NCBI GenBank assembly: GCA_026874595.1
Contig: JAPPUL010000069.1
Location: forward strand, 622,001-686,000
DNA length: 64,000 nt
From: Sipunculus nudus
Taxonomy: Eukaryota; Annelida; Sipuncula; Golfingiida; Sipunculidae
Direction: 5' to 3'
Shown here: positions 39,520-47,346 of the stretch, one piece after another
Layout of the letters: each line of letters begins with the position of its first letter
Numbering within the stretch: the stretch's first letter is position 1
Position numbers and translations under genes: made by a program
The notes under the pieces: generated by a model
What the model saw: only the letters and a program-made list of their open reading frames with translations
The model's database searches: none
Told to the model about the DNA's origin: nothing

Positions 39520-40290
39520 CTAGTTAGAACGGCTTATTACCGATATGTTGCGGATCTCTCTCATAAACGCTTGCTTCGGGAAGAATACTCCTGGGCACTC
39601 TGTTGCTGTAACCTCTTTGTGCATTAATACGTTTTTAGAGTCTATCTTGAATTTTCCCATTAAATATTGCACCAACACCCTAAGCGCTATAAGCTGGCGC
39701 TTAGTCGGTTTGTTCTTATTGAAATTTCCAACAAGCACTATCCCTATACTATGTTTATTATAATAAGGATCTGATACGTGTCCTCCTCGCTTTTGATGAC
39801 GCCAAGCTGCACTAACTTCTATCTTCCCATCCGCTGTCCCATCGCCATATCCATTCCCTATTACAAAGTGATACAATAAACCCCCACTCTTATATTTTGT
39901 TTTGTGATATTTCTTATACCGCTCCTTATCTCCTATATCTATTGCACTGTGATGTATTATTATATACCTCCAGCCAGATAGCTTACTATAATCACTCTCT
40001 TCTATTCTAACCCCTCTTTCTACACCAACCCCCAGCCCAGCTCCTCCCGTTACACCCTCCCTTCCCATACCAACTTTACCCAATTTGTTCCCTCCTCCAC
40101 CCCCACCCCCAGCCCCTCCTACATTACCATCAGCAGAATCATCTCTTATACCCAGAATATAAGATATTAATACCGAAAACCCGCTTATAAGCATAAAGAT
40201 AAGCGCATTCCTCTTCGATAGTAGCTTTTTACGCTCTAATGATATATCACGCCCCTTTATTTCCCTTTTACAGTCTTTGCCAAATACCAT
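39520..40290 (-). CDS. N-acetylmuramoyl-L-alanine amidase, membrane-anchored
   Basis: Zinc amidase_2/PGRP-type enzyme cleaving the bond between muramic acid and the stem peptide. It has 256 residues. One membrane helix (about 29-47) anchors it. A Gly/Val linker (about 53-92, with a run of seven glycines) leads to the catalytic domain: IIIHHSA (HH at 113-114), SIGIVLVGNF, then H224 and C232 in HKEVTATECPG as zinc ligands. The glycine-rich linker is another local repeat expansion. Confidence 0.88.
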   Translation of the reverse strand: MVFGKDCKREIKGRDISLERKKLLSKRNALIFMLISGFSVLISYILGIRDDSADGNVGGAGGGGGGGNKLGKVGMGREGVTGGAGLGVGVERGVRIEESDYSKLSGWRYIIIHHSAIDIGDKERYKKYHKTKYKSGGLLYHFVIGNGYGDGTADGKIEVSAAWRHQKRGGHVSDPYYNKHSIGIVLVGNFNKNKPTKRQLIALRVLVQYLMGKFKIDSKNVLMHKEVTATECPGVFFPKQAFMREIRNISVISRSN

Positions 40291-40635
40291 CTTTTACTCT
40301 TTATTCTATTCTTATTCATTCTTATTCATTCTTATTCTATTCTTATTCTATTCTTATTCTATTCTTTTAATCCCTTAATTTAATCCCTTAATTTAATCCC
40401 ACTAAACGATTATATTTATAATCATATATTATAATTTCTCGCTAACTTTTAGCTTTCGCATTAGTTACTTATTCTTTATTAATTACATATTTCTTGATTA
40501 ACTTACTCTTTTTATACTATAAATCTCTTTTATCAACCTTTTTATCACCTCGGATACTCTATTTTTTTATTGCTCTTTTTTTTTAATCTGGGTGTTATAT
40601 CTTCTATAGATTTATAGAATCATTAGGAGGCACTG
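40291..40635. other. Divergent intergenic region with two repeat arrays
   Basis: No gene seen in 345 bases. 40303-40365 is made of ATTCTTATTC-type units of 10-11 bases, and 40369-40394 holds two perfect copies of AATCCCTTAATTT. The rest is AT-rich and presumably carries promoters for the amidase and the 177-residue gene. Confidence 0.7.
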
Positions 40636-41169
40636 GTGAAGAAAAAACTCTCATGGAGTTGGATTTCAGATAAAGAAATTGCTTGTCTTCTTAACATGAC
40701 CGAGGCTTATGAGCAGGATGTTATTGTCATCTTTGATGCTATCAGTAGTTCGAATATCTCCGTTAAAGCTAAAGTTAATCCTAGTTTCTCTATCCCACAA
40801 AACAAAATCCTTATTATGCTTTCTTATCAGGACATTAAACGCACATTTAAATCTACTCACGACCTGCAAGAGTATTTTAAATACAACTTTTATAAGAAAA
40901 ATACTCAGAAGAATGTCGGCAATAACCAAATTACTAAAAAACGTACTCGCTTCTTTGTTGTCCCTTCCAATTTTACACATACTTGTATGGCTTTATTAGA
41001 TAAAATAAACGACCCTAAATATCAACTTAATGATATTAATAAAGTCGTTGAGGAGATTAAAGACGTAAACTTCAAAAATAAAGACAATACTGTTGAATCC
41101 AAAATTACTAAAACCCTTATATCTTCTAACAAAATTAAAAAACCTAAGGGTAAAACTTCACAAAAATAA
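40636..41169 (+). CDS. Hypothetical protein
   Basis: It has 177 residues, probably cytosolic. The start is GTG at 40636 with a perfect AGGAGG five bases upstream. The N-terminal two thirds (about 5-130) look folded, with alternating hydrophobic pattern (QDVIVIFDAISSSNISVKAKV, NKILIMLSYQDIKRTF); the C-terminus is lysine-rich. No family recognised. T-rich codons as in hom and the radical SAM gene that follows. Confidence 0.7.
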   Translation: MKKKLSWSWISDKEIACLLNMTEAYEQDVIVIFDAISSSNISVKAKVNPSFSIPQNKILIMLSYQDIKRTFKSTHDLQEYFKYNFYKKNTQKNVGNNQITKKRTRFFVVPSNFTHTCMALLDKINDPKYQLNDINKVVEEIKDVNFKNKDNTVESKITKTLISSNKIKKPKGKTSQK

Positions 41170-41341
41170 TTACTCTTAAGTTCCATAAACCTTTTATATA
41201 TTCCAATCTCGCCTTTCTTTCACTGTTACATTATCTTTTAGATTTGGGCGATTAAACTATTAATTGCTTTTTGTTGCTTCTTAAGCTCTTGTTTAGCTTT
41301 AGATGCTTTATTTTACTATTTAACTATTGATTGGCTTTTTT

Positions 41342-42322
41342 ATGTTTAAATATATTTTCGGACCTGTTAATTCAAGACGTCTTAAACGTTCTCTTGGGAT
41401 TGACCCCATCGGAGACAAAATTTGTTCTTTTAACTGCGTTTATTGCGAAATACAGAAAACTAAATCACTTACCATTCAACGAAAGCCTTATGTAAACCCT
41501 ATTCTCATCTTTGACGAATTAAAACGCTTTTTCAAGCATAACTCAATAAACTCTATTGACTGTATTACTATCGCTGGCAAAGGTGAGCCCACCCTTCATT
41601 CTCAACTGAAATATATTATCAAGACCATTAAAAAAACATATCACCAAATCCCTTTAGTTGTACTTACTAACGCTTCCTTACTACATGATAAATATGTACG
41701 CAACGACCTTATGGACGCCGATATTATTATCCCTTCCCTTGATGCCATTTCTTATAACGTCTACAAGAAAATTAACCTCCCTTTTAAATCTATTACGCCA
41801 GATTTACTCGTTGACGGTATCTTTGAGCTTAGAAAGCAATTCCACAAAAACCTTACCCTAGAAATATTATTCGTTAAAAACGTAAATGACTCAAAAGAAG
41901 AAATTAATAAGCTTAAAAACGCTACTCGATACATTAAACCCGATGCCGTTCAGATTAATACAATATATCGTCCTCCTGCTTTTTCAAAATATATGCCTAT
42001 TGACGACGATAAAGTAGAAGTTTTACAGCAAGAATTTGATGATATTATTAAGTCAATTAAGCAGCAAAGCATTCCCCTAAACTCTAATACCTATAAGCAA
42101 CATCCTAAATCCAATATGCTTGATAATTCTAATATGGAAAACATTCAAACAGATTTGTTCGCTTTACTTGGTACTCGCCCTTCTACCAAAGACGATATTT
42201 ATGCCATATTCGATAAACGCTTTAGTAGGACCTCTTTGGACTCTATTATTAAGTCTGCTGTTAACGATGATTTGTTAGTCTCAAGTTCTTTCAATAATAA
42301 GACTTTTTATCGCCTTAAATAA
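41342..42322 (+). CDS. Radical SAM protein, COG0731 type
   Basis: It has 326 residues. The cluster motif C28-x3-C32-x2-C35 (CSFNCVYC) follows FGPVNSRRLKRSLGIDP, a start typical of the TYW1-related COG0731 Fe-S oxidoreductases. GKGEPTLHSQL matches the SAM-binding GGE-type motif. A C-terminal winged-helix-like segment (about 260-326: DLFALLGTRPSTKDDIYAIFDKRF) is fused. ATG 41342 is preferred to an upstream TTG at 41327, since the motif FKYIFGPVNSRRL is the normal N-terminus. The reaction is unknown. Confidence 0.88.
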   Translation: MFKYIFGPVNSRRLKRSLGIDPIGDKICSFNCVYCEIQKTKSLTIQRKPYVNPILIFDELKRFFKHNSINSIDCITIAGKGEPTLHSQLKYIIKTIKKTYHQIPLVVLTNASLLHDKYVRNDLMDADIIIPSLDAISYNVYKKINLPFKSITPDLLVDGIFELRKQFHKNLTLEILFVKNVNDSKEEINKLKNATRYIKPDAVQINTIYRPPAFSKYMPIDDDKVEVLQQEFDDIIKSIKQQSIPLNSNTYKQHPKSNMLDNSNMENIQTDLFALLGTRPSTKDDIYAIFDKRFSRTSLDSIIKSAVNDDLLVSSSFNNKTFYRLK

Positions 42323-42349
42323 AGATTATAATGCCCTTTTAAACAATAT

Positions 42350-42447
42350 TAAAGAAGACTCAAAACATTAAAAAACATTAAAAGCAGACTCCGTCATATT
42401 ATTCTCTCTAACTTTATAAACTCTTTAACTTTATAAAGTCTTCTTTA
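42350..42447. repeat. 11-bp inverted repeat between convergent genes
   Basis: TAAAGAAGACT at 42350-42360 and its perfect complement AGTCTTCTTTA at 42437-42447 flank 76 bases between the radical SAM and DsrE genes. A short TTAGC-ATT-GCTAA hairpin overlaps the right arm (42445-42457). It may be involved in two-way termination. Confidence 0.45.
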
Positions 42448-42511
42448 GCATTGCTAAGCATTTCTAAGATCTTTGCTTACTAATCTATAGAATTGTAATC
42501 AAATGTTTGGA

Positions 42512-43063
42512 TTATATGAAATAGGCTACCTTTGATTTCATCGCTTGCTCATACATCGCCGCAACACCGCATATACTAGCAGGTACCGCCCACTCATCTT
42601 CATCAAAACCCATTACCTCAAGCGATGGTGCGCATACTAAAAACTTTACCTCTAATTCCTTTGCAAGCTCTATAAGCTCCTCTAATGACTGCATCTTCCC
42701 TACCATCATATGTCTAAACAACTTTCTGCCAATAGGTCCAAATGCCATCTGTGATGGATTTAATCCTTTACTGTTTGCAGGCAACATTAGATTTACCATC
42801 TTATGCAAGAACTTCTTCCCTGCTAGCTTTCTCTTCTTCTTAATGACGCTGCAACCCCAAAACGTAAAGTACATTGTTACTTCCATCCCCATCGCAACCG
42901 CTCCTGTTGCCATCATAAATGCTGCCATCGCTTTGTCAAAATCTCCTGAAAACATTATGAATGTTGCTCTGTTTTCAGGTATATCTACTTTTATCTCCTC
43001 AAGTTGTGATGATACTTCCGCTCTTATCGTTTCCTTTAACTGCGGATCTAGCATTGTACTCAT
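42512..43063 (-). CDS. DsrE/DsrF-like protein (DsrE2 group)
   Basis: Small sulfur-trafficking-fold protein. It has 183 residues. A short helical N-terminus (about 1-27) precedes the domain ATFIMFSGDFDKAMAAFMMATGAVAMGMEVTMYFTFWGCSV. Cysteines C71, C144 (FLVCAPSLEVMG) and C165 sit at or near the positions used by this family for persulfide relay. The family commonly partners sulfurtransferases, but no tusA, rhodanese or dsr gene is adjacent. Confidence 0.85.
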   Translation of the reverse strand: MSTMLDPQLKETIRAEVSSQLEEIKVDIPENRATFIMFSGDFDKAMAAFMMATGAVAMGMEVTMYFTFWGCSVIKKKRKLAGKKFLHKMVNLMLPANSKGLNPSQMAFGPIGRKLFRHMMVGKMQSLEELIELAKELEVKFLVCAPSLEVMGFDEDEWAVPASICGVAAMYEQAMKSKVAYFI

Positions 43064-43283
43064 ACCTTTACCCCCATGTTTATTTTATTCCTGCCAGCTT
43101 CTAGCTTTCTTGGCTTTAACCAATTGTATAAATATACTATATTTCTTTAATCTTGTTTTCTTTAATTATATTTCTATACTTAAATATCTTATAATATAAG
43201 ATTTCTATAAAAACATACCTTATCTTAGCTTTTTTATCGGCATTTTATTTATAAATTAAACATCGCACAAGCCCTTAAACACC

Positions 43284-43919
43284 TTACCCACTCTGATACT
43301 TACTCTTATCTCCTATGTCATAATAAAGTGGATGTCCTAATTTTCTAAAGCTAAACAATGTCGTTAGTATTGCTATCATTACCAATAATATATACTGTAT
43401 ATCAAGACTCACTCCTATTAAATGCAATATAACTAGAAAGAAGCTTATTACTCCATAATAATATCCTTCACGCAATTTAAAACAATATGCCTCCTTAGCT
43501 CCTATTGCGCTATATACTCCTAGTATCATCCCTATCCCTATACTATATATCTTCCCTAACATACCACTCTCATTCCACAATGCCCCCTCCAGCATGTTGT
43601 CATTTAATATACTAAGGATTATCAAAAGTAATAGTCCTGCTATATACACATATTGGATTATACGTAGAATCTTTTTACTATATAAATGTAAAAAGATTGC
43701 TGAAATCCCTACTGATAACACAAATATCCAGAATATTACTACTCCAAATCCCTTCTGAAAAATCATTAGATCTGGATACTCTCCTACATAAAGACCATAA
43801 TAGCCATATACTAATACGTAGATTATTACCATACTGCTTAATAGTATCCCAAACCTATACATAAATACACTAAGCTTATCTTCCTTCGTTAATTCCGTTT
43901 TATTGTCAATGTCTCCCAA
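43284..43919 (-). CDS. Integral membrane protein, DUF2301-like
   Basis: It has 211 residues with about six membrane helices after a charged N-terminus. The central YVYIAGLLLLIIL, GMLGKIYSIGIGMILGVYSAIGAKEAYCFKLREGYYYG is reminiscent of DUF2301 proteins, whose function is unknown. It lies 220 bases upstream of the dsrE-like gene on the same strand; a shared role is speculative. Confidence 0.65.
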   Translation of the reverse strand: MGDIDNKTELTKEDKLSVFMYRFGILLSSMVIIYVLVYGYYGLYVGEYPDLMIFQKGFGVVIFWIFVLSVGISAIFLHLYSKKILRIIQYVYIAGLLLLIILSILNDNMLEGALWNESGMLGKIYSIGIGMILGVYSAIGAKEAYCFKLREGYYYGVISFFLVILHLIGVSLDIQYILLVMIAILTTLFSFRKLGHPLYYDIGDKSKYQSG

Positions 43920-44170
43920 AACCCTTTTACCCCCTTAAAAAATTATACCTTTATATAGCTCCTATTCCATATTAATATTAATAGCTCTTCTTTTATAATC
44001 CCGCTTATCTAATATCTTAGCTCATATATTCTTATATAACACCTTCTTACAAGATAACATCTTACTTGCTATTAGTTAATAGCATTTTTATTATCTATTT
44101 TATAATCTATTTAATAGATGCGCATTGGGCTATACAAAGATATTATGCTATAGCGTTCTTATCTGATTTG

Positions 44171-44374
44171 TTAGATTGGTCTTTTTGGTGCAGACGGCCA
44201 CCCACCCGCAAAATCAATTATTGTGCCTGTATGAACCGGTACTACCTCTTTAATAAAATCTCTTCCTATCGGATTATCTATATACTTATCTTTAGGGTAA
44301 TATTGAGTTCCAGCTCCAAGTAGCAGCATGGGTATCGAATTATCTATATACTTATCTTTAGGGTAATATGTCAT
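44171..44374 (-). pseudogene. Possible gene remnant with an internal duplication
   Basis: A 67-codon frame whose C-terminal half reads like real protein (GRDFIKEVVPVHTGTIIDF, then AGGWPSAPKRPI) but has no ribosome site and stops just upstream. The direct repeat makes it contain YYPKDKYIDN twice. It may be the surviving end of a lost gene, or a chance frame. No family recognised. Confidence 0.25.
44267..44369. repeat. 37-bp direct repeat, 66 bases apart
   Basis: Copies at 44267-44303 and 44333-44369 differ at one base (44272 G, 44338 A). The 29 bases between are not repeated. The 66-base period is a multiple of three, so a minus-strand frame runs through both. Confidence 0.92.
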
Positions 44375-44501
44375 AGCCGCTTTGTAATAGAGCTTTTACA
44401 GCTGGAGGCCCAACATATTAAAGTGCATTAGTTAGCAAAGCAATCTTTTTTTATCAATAACTATCTCCTTAAATATCTCTTTTTACAAAAAAAATTACAA
44501 T

Positions 44502-45248
44502 TCAAAATAAAGATGAGTATACTCTTTTACTCTTGTCATATTGACTTTGTTGTTTAAATCTTTTATAAGATTTAAGGGCATAGTTAAAATGATTCCTAGA
44601 CGCCTTTTTTGCTGCAATTGGGTCTAAATCCATAATAGCCTCAACCATGTTTTTATTTTGTTTGGCTACTACATCTATAGAGCCTGCTTTTTGATAGTAC
44701 TCATCAAGATATTCTGCAAGTGCACTCTCTGTCACTACAATTATACTACGTGTAAATTGAAATAAGACTATATTATGTGATGCCTCTACTATAGATAGAT
44801 GAAACTTTGAATCTGCACGCAATTTGTCAATACTTCTATTATCTTGTTTTTGTACTTTAACAACATTGTGATACATTCTCCAAATTTTGTCTCTATCTTT
44901 ATCTGTTGCTTTTAATGCGGCATCATAGTTTGCAACAATCTCAAGTTCTTTACGTACCCATAAGGCATCACAGTCGGCATCAGGATAGTTTTTAAGTAAA
45001 TCAATCAAAGAATTAGAAAAACCTCCATCAAGTGATTTTGTTACAAATGTTCCTCGCCCTTGGTATACTTCTATCAATCCTTTTGATACTAATTTTTGCA
45101 TAGCTTCTCGTAAGGATGAGCGAGAAACTTTTATTTTTTGGGCTAATTGTCTTTCTGTTGGCAGCTTCTCTCCCGGTTCAAAAGTTCCATCTATAATCAT
45201 TTGTTCTATTTGTTGTGCAATTTGATCTGATATTTTAATTTTATTCAT
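44502..45248 (-). CDS. GntR-family regulator, FadR/PdhR (FCD) type
   Basis: Ligand-responsive repressor of about 248 residues. The winged helix DNA-binding domain (about 5-72) is ISDQIAQQIEQMIIDGTFEPGEKLPTERQLAQKIKVSRSSLREAMQKLVSKGLIEVYQGRGTFV, followed by an all-helical FCD ligand domain. ATG 45248 is preferred over ATG 45275 because the family begins close to KISDQIAQQI; the longer form is possible. It is divergent from dctP, and PdhR-like operator sequence lies in the shared gap, so it most likely controls the TRAP/catabolic operon. Confidence 0.9.
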   Translation of the reverse strand: MNKIKISDQIAQQIEQMIIDGTFEPGEKLPTERQLAQKIKVSRSSLREAMQKLVSKGLIEVYQGRGTFVTKSLDGGFSNSLIDLLKNYPDADCDALWVRKELEIVANYDAALKATDKDRDKIWRMYHNVVKVQKQDNRSIDKLRADSKFHLSIVEASHNIVLFQFTRSIIVVTESALAEYLDEYYQKAGSIDVVAKQNKNMVEAIMDLDPIAAKKASRNHFNYALKSYKRFKQQSQYDKSKRVYSSLF

Positions 45249-45277
45249 GATACCCATATTAAAAATTATACTCATAT

Positions 45278-45297
45278 TAAGAATTGGTCATACCATT
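45278..45297. promoter_or_regulatory. PdhR/FadR-type operator upstream of gntR
   Basis: AATTGGT-CAT-ACCATT at 45282-45297 matches the GntR/FCD pattern of TGGT, three bases, ACCA. The flank TAAGAATTGGT (45278-45288) recurs inverted as ACCAATTCTTA near dctP. It covers the likely gntR promoter, so it fits autoregulation. Confidence 0.6.
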
Positions 45298-45435
45298 ATA
45301 CTATTTTAACTTAAGTAAAAAATGTTTTTTATGCTTATATAATTTTTTATGCTTATATGATAATGCTAGATTTGATATATTATAGCCTAATATATTAATA
45401 ACTAAATATATTAAAAATATAGAACATATCTTTAT

Positions 45436-45447
45436 ACCAATTCTTAG
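45436..45447. promoter_or_regulatory. Second operator half-site before dctP
   Basis: ACCAATTCTTA preceded by T, inverted relative to the site at 45278-45288, lies about 40 bases before the dctP ATG. Only one half matches the TGGT/ACCA pattern; the other half is degenerate. An 11-base identity to the first site in the same gap supports a paired arrangement. Confidence 0.45.
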
Positions 45448-45485
45448 ATTTGTTTTATATTAATTTATTTTTTTGGAGAATGATT

Positions 45486-46544
45486 ATGAAGAGAAAAATA
45501 CTTAATGGGCTACTTATATTAGGAGCTACATTACTTTTAAGCATGCCATCGTATTCAATTGACCGGGTACGTTGGAAAATGCCTGTTGCGTTTAAATCTA
45601 GTTTACCGGCGCTTGGGACACCTTCAAAATATGCTGCACAACAATTAAATAAGATAAGTGGTGGTAAGGTTAGGATTAGGATTTATGAACCCAAAAAACT
45701 ACTTCCTCCATTTGAGATACTGGGTGCGGTAAGTAATAATAAAGTAAGTGCAGGCTATACATGGATAGGTTATGATGCAGGGACAGTTCCAGCACTACCT
45801 TTATTTGCAGCAGTTCCGTTTGGGCTTAAGCCTTGGGCATTTACAGCGTGGTATTATGAAGGGGGAGGACATGATATGTTACAAAGAGTATATGCAAATA
45901 AAGGTTATAAAGTTTATGCTGAACTTTGTGGTATTATAGGGCCTGAGACTGCGGGTTGGTATAAAAAGCCAATAAAGAGCCTTCGGGACTATAAAGGTTT
46001 AAAGATACGTTTTGCAGGACTTGGCGGTAAAGTCATAGAAAAATTAGGAGCCTCCGTAAGCGTATTGCCTGGTGGAGAAATCTTTCAAGCTTTAGAAAAA
46101 GGGACAATAGATGCAACAGAGTTTTCCTTGCCAATAATAGATCAATTACTAGGTTTTAATAAAGTGGTTAAATATAACTTATTTCCCGGATGGCATCAAC
46201 CGTTTACGGCATCCTATATGCTTATAAATAAAGGCAAATATAATAGACTTGGTGATGATACTAAAGCTTTAATTCGTAATGTTTGTATGGCAGCGACATT
46301 AAAAGGACTAAACGAGAGTGAATATCAGCAAGGAGCGGTTATGGCAGGTTTTAAAAAGAAAGGGATAATTGCAAGGAAATTACCTAAGAATATTTTGCGC
46401 AAATTAAAAGACATAACAGAAGAAGTGATAGCAGAAGAGACAAGAAAGGACTCTGATTTTAAAAGAGTTTATGAGAGTCAGAAAAAATTCTTTAAAACCT
46501 ATAGTCTTTGGGAAGATTTTGCCTATTTGCCACCTGATTTATAA
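45486..46544 (+). CDS. dctP: TRAP transporter substrate-binding protein (DctP type)
   Basis: Periplasmic receptor for an organic acid. It has 352 residues from ATG 45486, chosen because GGAGA lies six bases upstream and the peptide then starts with a normal signal (MKRKILNGLLILGATLLLS, ending near PSYS). Features of the DctP/TakP group are IRFAGLGGKVIEKLG with the ligand-clamping arginine, GGEIFQALEKGTIDATEF, and the tryptophan-rich FPGWHQPFTAS. The TakP-like pattern suggests a keto- or hydroxy-carboxylate. It is first in the operon; a hairpin separates it from dctQM. Confidence 0.92.
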   Translation: MKRKILNGLLILGATLLLSMPSYSIDRVRWKMPVAFKSSLPALGTPSKYAAQQLNKISGGKVRIRIYEPKKLLPPFEILGAVSNNKVSAGYTWIGYDAGTVPALPLFAAVPFGLKPWAFTAWYYEGGGHDMLQRVYANKGYKVYAELCGIIGPETAGWYKKPIKSLRDYKGLKIRFAGLGGKVIEKLGASVSVLPGGEIFQALEKGTIDATEFSLPIIDQLLGFNKVVKYNLFPGWHQPFTASYMLINKGKYNRLGDDTKALIRNVCMAATLKGLNESEYQQGAVMAGFKKKGIIARKLPKNILRKLKDITEEVIAEETRKDSDFKRVYESQKKFFKTYSLWEDFAYLPPDL

Positions 46545-46565
46545 TCGCTCTGATTTATAATCGCT
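46534..46565 (+). repeat. 16-bp tandem duplication across the dctP stop
   Basis: CTGATTTATAATCGCT occurs twice in tandem. The dctP stop codon is in the first copy, leaving the second as untranslated trailer. Confidence 0.93.
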
Positions 46566-46570
46566 TTATA

Positions 46571-46604
46571 GCTGTATGAGATTTGCTTATAGATCTCGTA
46601 CAGC
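46571..46604 (+). promoter_or_regulatory. Hairpin between dctP and dctQ
   Basis: GCTGTATGAGAT (46571-46582) pairs with ATCTCGTACAGC (46593-46604) except for one position, with a ten-base loop. An AT-rich stretch with six Ts (46622-46627) follows. It could be a partial terminator or an mRNA-stabilising end that keeps dctP message above dctQM. Confidence 0.65.
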
Positions 46605-46682
46605 AATAAATTCTATTATTCTTTTTTAGATAAGAAGTTTTTTTTATTGGGGACTATTTAAAAAGGAATGAGATTGGATGAA

Positions 46683-46714
46683 ATATTTAGATATTTAGAT
46701 ATTTAGATATTTAG
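46683..46714 (+). repeat. 8-bp tandem repeat, four copies
   Basis: ATATTTAG repeated four times perfectly, just upstream of dctQ. Confidence 0.93.
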
Positions 46715-46761
46715 ATATTGAATAGAAAAGTTATTAAATTAATAAATTCTGGGTTTAAGAA

Positions 46762-47346
46762 ATGAGCAAAGAGCATGATATAAATATAAATGAACTTCCT
46801 GCAAAACATCTTGTAGTAAAAGACAATAAAACTTCCTCACATATAGATTCTGTTATTGATAAGATAGGCAAAGCAGCCTCATGGTTATGGTTATTGACGG
46901 CTTTAGTTATCATATGCAGTGTCATTTTGCGCTATGTATTTGAAAGTGGTTTGGTTATGCTTGAAGAGCTGTCATGGTATTTGTATGGGATATGTTGGTT
47001 GATTGGTCTTAGTTTTGCGTTTGTTGATGATAGCCATGTACGCGTTGGTATCTTATATGAAAACTTTTCGAATAAGAAAAAGCTATGGCTTGAAATTATA
47101 GGGAGTGTAATTTTATTGTTGCCGTTTTTATCAATAGTTTTACTAGATTCAATACCATATTTTCTAGATTCCTATGTATCTAGCGAGCGCTCAGTATCTC
47201 CTGGAGGCTTGCCTTACAGATGGACAGTTAAATTGTTTATCCCTATCTCTTTCTTTTTATTATTCCTAGCCGCCTTGTCTAGGCTTTATAGATGCATTTA
47301 CACTCTAAACGAAAAGTCAAAAGGGAGTCATCAGCATGGGTCTTGA
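46762..47346 (+). CDS. dctQ: TRAP transporter small membrane subunit
   Basis: It has 194 residues with four membrane helices: about 34-55, 70-90, 108-130 and 152-172. The region ILRYVFESGLVMLEELSWYLYGICWLIGLSFAFVDDSHVRV is characteristic of DctQ. The N-terminus is a 30-residue cytosolic tail. The stop overlaps the dctM start by 11 bases. Confidence 0.92.
   Translation: MSKEHDININELPAKHLVVKDNKTSSHIDSVIDKIGKAASWLWLLTALVIICSVILRYVFESGLVMLEELSWYLYGICWLIGLSFAFVDDSHVRVGILYENFSNKKKLWLEIIGSVILLLPFLSIVLLDSIPYFLDSYVSSERSVSPGGLPYRWTVKLFIPISFFLLFLAALSRLYRCIYTLNEKSKGSHQHGS

Larger units (their letters stand above)
43920..44501. other. Gene-poor region with a possible decayed reading frame
   Basis: 582 bases between the DUF2301-like gene and the GntR regulator. 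AT-rich throughout. It contains the 37-bp direct repeat and the 67-codon minus-strand frame described separately. Nothing else was recognised. Confidence 0.6.

Noticed and set aside
44066-44323. 85-residue plus-strand frame
   Set aside because: Low-quality composition, no ribosome site, and it overlaps the more protein-like minus-strand frame.
46545-46761. Small gene between dctP and dctQ
   Set aside because: Only repeats and a hairpin; no coding frame with a ribosome site.
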